Source: Janibacter cremeus
GTDB lineage: Bacteria; Actinomycetota; Actinomycetes; Actinomycetales; Dermatophilaceae
Reading direction: 5' to 3'
Assembly (NCBI RefSeq): GCF_029395675.1
Contig: NZ_CP115184.1
Span: 1,674,001 to 1,738,000 of the forward strand
Length of the DNA: 64,000 nucleotides
Shown here: positions 58,822-64,000 of the stretch, piece after piece
Position numbering within the stretch: position 1 is the stretch's first letter
Layout of the letters: each line of letters starts with the position of its first letter
The notes under the pieces: model-generated
Databases searched by the model: none
Seen by the model: only the letters and a program-made list of their open reading frames with translations
What the model was told of the DNA's origin: nothing
Position numbers and translations under genes: made by a program

Positions 58822-60307
58822 CGACCCGTCGTGGGGGCCCGAGGACGACGAGCTCGTCCGGGCGGCACTGATGTCGCTCATGGACGACGTGTCGGCGCGA
58901 CCCCTCCCGGAGCCGGAGTCCGTCCGGGCCCGCGCGGAGGGCAGGGGTACGGGCGACGGGTCCTCCGTCACCGACCTGGCCGTGCACCGCAGCCGTCGGC
59001 GCTCCTTCGCCGTCATCGCGGGGGCGGCCGCCGCAGCCGTCGTCGCCACCACCGCCGGCCTCTACGTGGCCAACCAGTCGCCCGACCGTCCGGTCGCGAC
59101 GTCGACCACGCAGCAGGAGACCACGAGCAGCTCCGGCTCCGCCTCGCGCCTGACCATGCTCGGTGCCGGCAGCTGGGCCGCGGTCCTCGACCGCCCCGTC
59201 GAGGCGACGACCACGGACGCTCCCGACGGGACCACCTGCTTCGAGCCCACCGACGACGCCTCGTGGTCCCGGGGTGCCCCCCGGCTCGCCGACGGGGGCG
59301 TCCCCGCCGGCCAGTGGATCGGCGTGCCCCGTCCCGGCTCGGAGCCGCTGGCGCAGGCCGTCGAGACCGCCCTCGAGCGCTGCAGCGACCTCACGACCAC
59401 CGACCGGACACGCGGCACCCTGACCGGCGGCGCGTCCTACCGCGCCTGGTTGATGGAGGAGGCCGACGGCACCCGCACCTGGCGGATCGAGGTCACCGAC
59501 GGTGACGGGCTGTCCTTCCTCCGGGTCCCCGCACGAGGGGACGGCGAACTCGCTCCCGAGGACATCCGGCAGCTGGCCCTGGCCGTCATCGGGGAGGCCG
59601 ACCTCACGCGGGAGACCTCGACGTCGGAGGCGACTGCCACCGCCACCGACACGGCAACCGACACGACGACCACCCCCTCACCGGAGACCACGCTCATCCC
59701 GCCGCTCCCGGAGGACACCGGCACCGGTGACGACCCCAGCACCGGCGAGACCGTCACCGGCACGACCGGCGCACCCTCGTCGAGCGTGCCGTCGTCGAGC
59801 ACACCCGACGGGACCATCGACAGCTCACGCTTCCTCCCCGCCGACCAGTGGGCCTCCCCGGCCCTCACCGGAGGTGCGGCGACGACGGCCGGGCCGCTCC
59901 ACCTCGAGGGGGCGCCGCCGTACATCGAGTCGTGCATCACGAGCGAGCTCGACGCCCCGGTGGCGGCGACGGGCATCCGCTCCGGCCCGGGCGAGGCCAA
60001 CTACTTCGGCCGGCAGTACATCGCCGTCTCCGCCGACGCGGACGCGGTGCGCTCGGAGCTGCTCGCCGGGTACGGCAGCGGCACCTGCCCCGGTCCGGCG
60101 ATCGGCGGCTCGACCACCCAGCTCGCCCCGGGCATCTTCAGGCTGCAGCAGGTCGAGCTGACCACGTACATCGCGGTGGTGCGGATGCAGGGTCAGGGCG
60201 TCTCCGTGCTGCACCTGACCGAGGCGAAGACGGCACCGGAGCCGCTGACCGACTCGGTCGCCGTCTCGGAGCTGACGAGGATCTCGGAGCTGGCCGCCGC
60301 GCGCTGA
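58808..60307 (+). CDS. Single-pass membrane protein coupled to the ECF sigma gene, possible anti-sigma factor
   Basis: A 499-residue protein. A cytoplasmic N-terminal stretch (1-65) leads to one transmembrane helix (about 67-87, FAVIAGAAAAAVVATTAGLYV). Outside are two related-looking globular regions (about 110-250 and 340-495) joined by a Thr/Ser/Pro-rich linker. The short N-domain has no HxxxCxxC zinc motif, so if it is an anti-sigma factor it is of another class. ATG 58808 has AAGGAGG correctly spaced. A hairpin follows the stop. The position is the main evidence for its role. Confidence 0.7.
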   Translation: MARHDDPSWGPEDDELVRAALMSLMDDVSARPLPEPESVRARAEGRGTGDGSSVTDLAVHRSRRRSFAVIAGAAAAAVVATTAGLYVANQSPDRPVATSTTQQETTSSSGSASRLTMLGAGSWAAVLDRPVEATTTDAPDGTTCFEPTDDASWSRGAPRLADGGVPAGQWIGVPRPGSEPLAQAVETALERCSDLTTTDRTRGTLTGGASYRAWLMEEADGTRTWRIEVTDGDGLSFLRVPARGDGELAPEDIRQLALAVIGEADLTRETSTSEATATATDTATDTTTTPSPETTLIPPLPEDTGTGDDPSTGETVTGTTGAPSSSVPSSSTPDGTIDSSRFLPADQWASPALTGGAATTAGPLHLEGAPPYIESCITSELDAPVAATGIRSGPGEANYFGRQYIAVSADADAVRSELLAGYGSGTCPGPAIGGSTTQLAPGIFRLQQVELTTYIAVVRMQGQGVSVLHLTEAKTAPEPLTDSVAVSELTRISELAAAR

Positions 60308-60338
60308 GACCGGGACGGTCCTCCGCACGCCGGCAAGA

Positions 60339-60382
60339 CAGCGCCGACCCGGGAGCAGGGGGGATCGACCGGGTCGGCGCTG
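60339..60382 (+). terminator. Terminator after the sigma/membrane-protein unit
   Basis: CAGCGCCGACCCGG (60339-60352) and its complement (60369-60382) form a 14-base stem with a 16-base loop, between convergent stops at 60307 and 60457. Confidence 0.75.
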
Positions 60383-60456
60383 CTGTCACAGGCTAATCCC
60401 CGCGCCCACGCGGAGACCACCCTCTGAGGCGCGGGTCACGGCGTCGGCGGGGTCCG

Positions 60457-60921
60457 TCAGGAGCGGCGCAGCAGCAGTGCCGTCGCCACGGCCGCCTCGG
60501 CGGCCTCGCGTCCCTTGTCCTCCGTCGAGTCGGGCAGGCCCGCGCGCGCGAGGGCCTGCGCCTCGTCGTCGCAGGTGAGCAGCCCGAAGCCGACGGGGGT
60601 GCCGGTCTCCACCGCCACGCGGGAGAGTCCGTCGGTCGCCGCGGCACACACGTAGTCGAAGTGCGGTGTGCCACCGCGGATCACGACCCCGAGGGCGACG
60701 ACGGCGTCGTGCGTGGCGGCCAGTGCCGACGCGACGACGGGCAGCTCGAAGCTGCCCGGGACGCGCACGAGCTCGGCCGTGATGCCTGCGTCGCCGAGGG
60801 CCGACTGCGCCCCCGCGACGAGACCGTCCATGACGACGGTGTGCCAGCTCGAGGCGACGATGGCGACCTTCAGGTCCCCCGCGTCGGTGATGTCGATGCT
60901 CGGTGCGCCGTGCCCACTCAT
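60457..60921 (-). CDS. ribH: 6,7-dimethyl-8-ribityllumazine synthase
   Basis: A 154-residue lumazine synthase condensing the ribityl-pyrimidine with dihydroxybutanone phosphate. [20 protein letters not shown] is the substrate-binding start, [11 protein letters not shown] and [13 protein letters not shown] are family motifs, and [16 protein letters not shown] the end. ATG 60921 has AGGAG six bases upstream and overlaps the ribBA stop as ATGA. Last gene of the riboflavin operon. Confidence 0.95.
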   Translation of the reverse strand: MSGHGAPSIDITDAGDLKVAIVASSWHTVVMDGLVAGAQSALGDAGITAELVRVPGSFELPVVASALAATHDAVVALGVVIRGGTPHFDYVCAAATDGLSRVAVETGTPVGFGLLTCDDEAQALARAGLPDSTEDKGREAAEAAVATALLLRRS

Positions 60922-62165
60922 GTCGTGCTCCTGTCCTGGTTGTCGGCCGGCAGCCACGGCAGGTCGTGGCCCATCCGGTCCCTCTTGGTGCGCAGGTAGC
61001 GCAGGTTGTCGTCGGTGATCCCGGCCGGCAGCGAGGTGCGGCCGACGACCTCGATGCCGAGGGCGCCGAGCGCCTGGACCTTGGCCGGGTTGTTGCTCAG
61101 CAGCTGCAGCCGCGTGACGCCGAGCTCGCGCAGGACCTGCGCCGCGTGGGTGTAGTCCCGGGCGTCGACCGGCAGCCCCAGGTCGGAGTTGGCGTCGACG
61201 GTGTCGGCGCCCGCGTCCTGCGCGGCGTACGCGCGCAGCTTGTCGACGAGGCCGATGCCCCGCCCCTCGTGACCGCGCACGTAGACGATGACGCCGGCAC
61301 CCGCCTCGACGATGACGCGCTGGGAGGCCTCGAGCTGGGGGCCGCAGTCGCAACGCAGGGATCCGAAGACGTCCCCGGTGAGGCACTCGCTGTGCACGCG
61401 CACCAGCGGGGTCCCGGTCGTGATGTCGCCGTGGACGAGCGCGATGTGCTCGCTGCCGTCGATCCCCGAGCGGAAGCCGTGCGCGGTGAACTCGCCGTTG
61501 GCCGTGGGCAGCCGGGTCGTCACGACCGGCTCGATGAGGGCCTCGGTGCGACGACGGTGCTCGACGAGGTCGGCGATGCTGACCAGCGGCCAGCCGCGCT
61601 CGTCGGCGAGGCGGCGCAGGGAGGGCAGCCGGGCCATCGACCCGTCCTCCTCGACCACCTCGCAGATGACGCCGGCCGGGGCGCGCCCGCCGAGGCGGCA
61701 CAGGTCGACCGCCGCCTCGGTGTGTCCGCGTCGCACGAGCACGCCACCGTTGCGGGAGCGAAGGGGGAAGACGTGACCCGGTCGGGCGAGGTCGCTGCGC
61801 ACCGTGGTCGGGTCGGCGAGCAGCTGCGCGGTACGGGCCCGGTCGGCGGCGCTGATGCCGGTCGTCACGCCCCGGGCGGCATCGACGGAGACGGAGTAGG
61901 CGGTGCCCTTGGAGTCCTCGTTGATCGCCGTCATCGGGGGCAGCGCGAGCCGGTCGAGCTCCTCGCCGGTCATCGCCACGCAGATCACGCCGCTGCCGAG
62001 GCGCACGGTCAGCCCCATCAGCTCGGGGGTCGCGGCGTCGGCGGCGAAGATGATGTCGCCCTCGTTCTCCCGGTCGGCGTCGTCGACGACGAGCACCGGC
62101 TCGCCCGCCGCGATCGCCTCGATCGCGGTCTCGACGTCGTCGAGCAGGTCGTCACGCCGGTTCAT
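60918..62165 (-). CDS. ribBA: Dihydroxybutanone-phosphate synthase/GTP cyclohydrolase II
   Basis: A 415-residue bifunctional enzyme. The N-terminal RibB domain (1-205) has [19 protein letters not shown] and [24 protein letters not shown]; the C-terminal RibA domain has [21 protein letters not shown] (zinc cysteines) and [16 protein letters not shown]. It makes both riboflavin precursors from ribulose 5-phosphate and GTP. Start overlaps ribE and stop overlaps ribH, each by four bases. Confidence 0.95.
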   Translation of the reverse strand: MNRRDDLLDDVETAIEAIAAGEPVLVVDDADRENEGDIIFAADAATPELMGLTVRLGSGVICVAMTGEELDRLALPPMTAINEDSKGTAYSVSVDAARGVTTGISAADRARTAQLLADPTTVRSDLARPGHVFPLRSRNGGVLVRRGHTEAAVDLCRLGGRAPAGVICEVVEEDGSMARLPSLRRLADERGWPLVSIADLVEHRRRTEALIEPVVTTRLPTANGEFTAHGFRSGIDGSEHIALVHGDITTGTPLVRVHSECLTGDVFGSLRCDCGPQLEASQRVIVEAGAGVIVYVRGHEGRGIGLVDKLRAYAAQDAGADTVDANSDLGLPVDARDYTHAAQVLRELGVTRLQLLSNNPAKVQALGALGIEVVGRTSLPAGITDDNLRYLRTKRDRMGHDLPWLPADNQDRSTT

Positions 62166-62773
62166 CGGTTCTCTCCCGTGTCGAGTGCGAGCATGCGGTT
62201 CACGTACTTGCCGAGGACGTCGACCTCGACGTTGACCCGGTCGCCGATCCCCTTGCGGCCCAACGTGGTCAGCTCGAGGGTGGTGGGGATCAGGGCGACC
62301 TCGACGTAGTCCTCCCCGACCGCCGAGAGGGTCAGGCTGACGCCGTCGAGGCAGATCGATCCCTTCTCCACGACGAAGGGGGCGAGCTGCGGGTCGAGGG
62401 AGACCCGCACCTCCTCCCAGCGGTCGCCGGGACGGCGCTCGAGGATGGTCGCGGTCCCGTCGACGTGACCCTGGACGAGGTGGCCGTCCAGCCGGGCGCC
62501 GAGGACCATCGCCCGCTCGAGGTTGACGGCGTCACCGACGGCGAGGTCGCCGAGGCCGGTGCGGCGCAGGCTCTCGGCCATGACGTCGAAGGTGACCTCG
62601 CCCCCCTTCGCCTCCGTGTCGGTGACGGTGAGGCAGGCGCCGTTGACGGCGATCGAGGCCCCGTGGGCCGGGTCGCTCGTGGTGACATCGCCGCGGACGG
62701 TGATCCGGCTGGAGTCGGTGCCCTGCTCGATGGCGACCACCTCCCCGAGCTCCTCGATGATCCCGGTGAACAT
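62162..62773 (-). CDS. ribE: Riboflavin synthase, alpha chain
   Basis: A 203-residue protein with two lumazine-binding repeats. It starts with the invariant [17 protein letters not shown] in the first repeat and DGVSLTL in the second are the paired motifs. It dismutates two lumazines into riboflavin. ATG 62773 shares one base with the ribD stop (TGATG). Confidence 0.95.
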   Translation of the reverse strand: MFTGIIEELGEVVAIEQGTDSSRITVRGDVTTSDPAHGASIAVNGACLTVTDTEAKGGEVTFDVMAESLRRTGLGDLAVGDAVNLERAMVLGARLDGHLVQGHVDGTATILERRPGDRWEEVRVSLDPQLAPFVVEKGSICLDGVSLTLSAVGEDYVEVALIPTTLELTTLGRKGIGDRVNVEVDVLGKYVNRMLALDTGENR

Positions 62774-63936
62774 CAGTGGTCCCTTCTCACGGTGGCGGTG
62801 ATGGCGACGTCGTCGCCGAGGCGGGTGACGTCGGTGGTGGTGAGGCGCAACGCCTCGGTGATGGTCGTGATGTCCGCGTCCTGCAGGACGGGGCTCCCGT
62901 TGCCGAGCAGCACCGGGGCGACGTGCGCGACGACCTCGTCGACGAGGTCGGCCGCGACGAAGGAGCCCGCGAGGTGGGCTCCGCCCTCGAGCAGGACGGA
63001 CCGGATGCCGCGCCCGTGCAGGGCGGCCAGCACCGCGGCGAGGTCGAGGCCGCCCACCCCCGCAGGGTCTCCGAGAGCCCCGGTGCGCGCGGAGCGGGAG
63101 CCGTGCGCGGGGAGCGTGGCTCGGCGCACGGCGAGCACGTCGACGCCGGCGGCGACGAGGTGGTCGGTGTCCGCGCCCTCGGCCACGACGACGAGGGTCG
63201 GCGCCGCGTCGTCGAGGACCCGGGCGCTCAGGGGGATCCCGGCCGTGGAGTCGAGCACCACCCGGAGCGGCTGGACGGCGTCGGTGACCTCCCGGACGGC
63301 CAGGTGCGGGTCGTCCGCACGCAGCGTCCCGCCACCGACGAGGACCGCGTCGCTGCGGGCTCGCAGCCGGTGGACCTCGGCGCGGGCCTCGGGACCGGTG
63401 ATCCACCGGCTCGTGCCGTCCGCGGCGGCAGTGCGCCCGTCGAGGGTGGCGGCGAGCTTCCACGTGACGTGGGGGCGCGCGAGTGCCATCGCGTGCAGCC
63501 AGGCCCGGTTGACGTGCTCGGCCGCCTCACGACCGGTGCCGACCAGCACCTCGACACCGGCGTCGCGCAGCTCCTGCGCTCCGCCACCGGCGGGGCCGGT
63601 GGGGTCGGGCACGGCGATGACGACGCGGGCGACGCCGGCATCGAGCAGCGCCTGCGTGCAGGGGCCGGTGCGGCCGGTGTGTCGGCACGGCTCGAGGGTG
63701 ACGACGGCGGTGCCGCCGCGGGCCCGCTCCCCCGCCTCACGCAGGGCATTGACCTCGGCGTGCGGTCCCCCGGCGAACTCGTGCAGGCCCTCCCCGGCGA
63801 CCCGGCCGTCGGCGTCGAGGACGACGCACCCGACGACGGGGTTGGGGCTGGTGCGGCCGAGGGCACGGGCGGCCAGGTCGACGGCACGCGACATGGCGGC
63901 GTCGACCCCGGCTGCGTGGCCGAGCGGCTGGCTCAT
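62773..63936 (-). CDS. ribD: Riboflavin biosynthesis deaminase/reductase
   Basis: A 387-residue bifunctional enzyme. The N-terminal deaminase has the zinc motif HAEVNAL and EPCRHTGRTGPC; the C-terminal reductase has WKLAATLDGRTAAADG, SDAVLVGGGTLRADDP and LLEGGAHLAGSF. ATG 63936 (MSQPLGHA) has GAGAGGG four bases upstream; ATG 63894 is a shorter alternative. First gene of the operon seen here; only 64 bases of its upstream region are in the window, not enough to judge an FMN riboswitch. Confidence 0.93.
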   Translation of the reverse strand: MSQPLGHAAGVDAAMSRAVDLAARALGRTSPNPVVGCVVLDADGRVAGEGLHEFAGGPHAEVNALREAGERARGGTAVVTLEPCRHTGRTGPCTQALLDAGVARVVIAVPDPTGPAGGGAQELRDAGVEVLVGTGREAAEHVNRAWLHAMALARPHVTWKLAATLDGRTAAADGTSRWITGPEARAEVHRLRARSDAVLVGGGTLRADDPHLAVREVTDAVQPLRVVLDSTAGIPLSARVLDDAAPTLVVVAEGADTDHLVAAGVDVLAVRRATLPAHGSRSARTGALGDPAGVGGLDLAAVLAALHGRGIRSVLLEGGAHLAGSFVAADLVDEVVAHVAPVLLGNGSPVLQDADITTITEALRLTTTDVTRLGDDVAITATVRRDH

Positions 63937-64000
63937 GGGGCCCTCTCGTGCTCTGACGCGAGCCACGAGGGCGAGGGAGACACGTCGTGCGACGTGACGG

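Noticed and set aside
63937..64000. FMN riboswitch upstream of ribD
   Set aside because: Only 64 bases are visible and no FMN-aptamer signature segments are seen in them.

Overview
The window is a very G+C-rich stretch of an actinobacterial chromosome. Family content and gene order point to a member of the Micrococcales, possibly Intrasporangiaceae such as Janibacter or a relative; that placement is inference. Supporting signs are pervasive G/C third positions, many GTG starts, many start codons 6-8 bases after a TANNNT hexamer (leaderless mRNAs), a monomeric NADP isocitrate dehydrogenase, a SigK/RskA-type ECF locus, and folD-DUF3017 and purH-purN-DUF6350 blocks. I see no prophage, insertion sequence, CRISPR array, rRNA or tRNA. 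No stretch over 300 bases lacks a gene.

Layout. 1-8.7 kb: the 5' end of rnhA, a DUF885 metallopeptidase, a secreted lipase, Maf, a subtilisin-like protease, then an acyl-CoA carboxyltransferase/acyl-CoA dehydrogenase pair controlled by a divergent MerR regulator. 8.8-15 kb: a signalling cluster of a membrane-anchored VWA protein, a coupled HTH-regulator/Ser-Thr kinase pair, and a coupled MoxR AAA ATPase/VWA pair. 15-18.5 kb: a response regulator and a histidine kinase fused in frame to a DUF4153-type membrane domain, bracketed by copies of a palindromic repeat. 18.6-22.4 kb: biotin carboxylase/BCCP and an MFS transporter with an unusual C-terminal extension.

22.3-38 kb is a nucleoside salvage region: LpdA-type flavoprotein, purine nucleoside phosphorylase, phosphohexomutase, uridine kinase-like protein, YigZ, DeoC, and a tightly overlapping minus-strand series (BMP lipoprotein, ABC ATPase, two permeases, Cdd, DeoA, a cupin, Add). 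The ABC system would import nucleosides; Cdd and Add deaminate them, DeoA and PNP release pentose 1-phosphates, the mutase could convert these to 5-phosphates, and DeoC cleaves deoxyribose 5-phosphate. 38-45.6 kb: GDP-mannose synthesis with a divergent mannosyltransferase, a MarR regulator, a 2H phosphoesterase, TrpS, and a small exopolysaccharide locus.

45.7-64 kb: icd; a SigK/RskA locus with a molybdopterin oxidoreductase and an apparent 19-codon remnant of a fasciclin gene; mdh; a secreted protein with about 22 tandem PPVKE repeats; folD/DUF3017/purH/purN/DUF6350; an ECF sigma factor with a membrane partner; and the coupled ribD-ribE-ribBA-ribH operon, whose promoter region runs off the right edge.

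The most unusual window-wide signal is the 9-mer CGAAGGGGG. I count 37 exact copies in both orientations, in different codon frames, once as an inverted pair forming a terminator. Its behaviour resembles DNA-uptake or other DNA-level recognition sequences rather than coding constraint.
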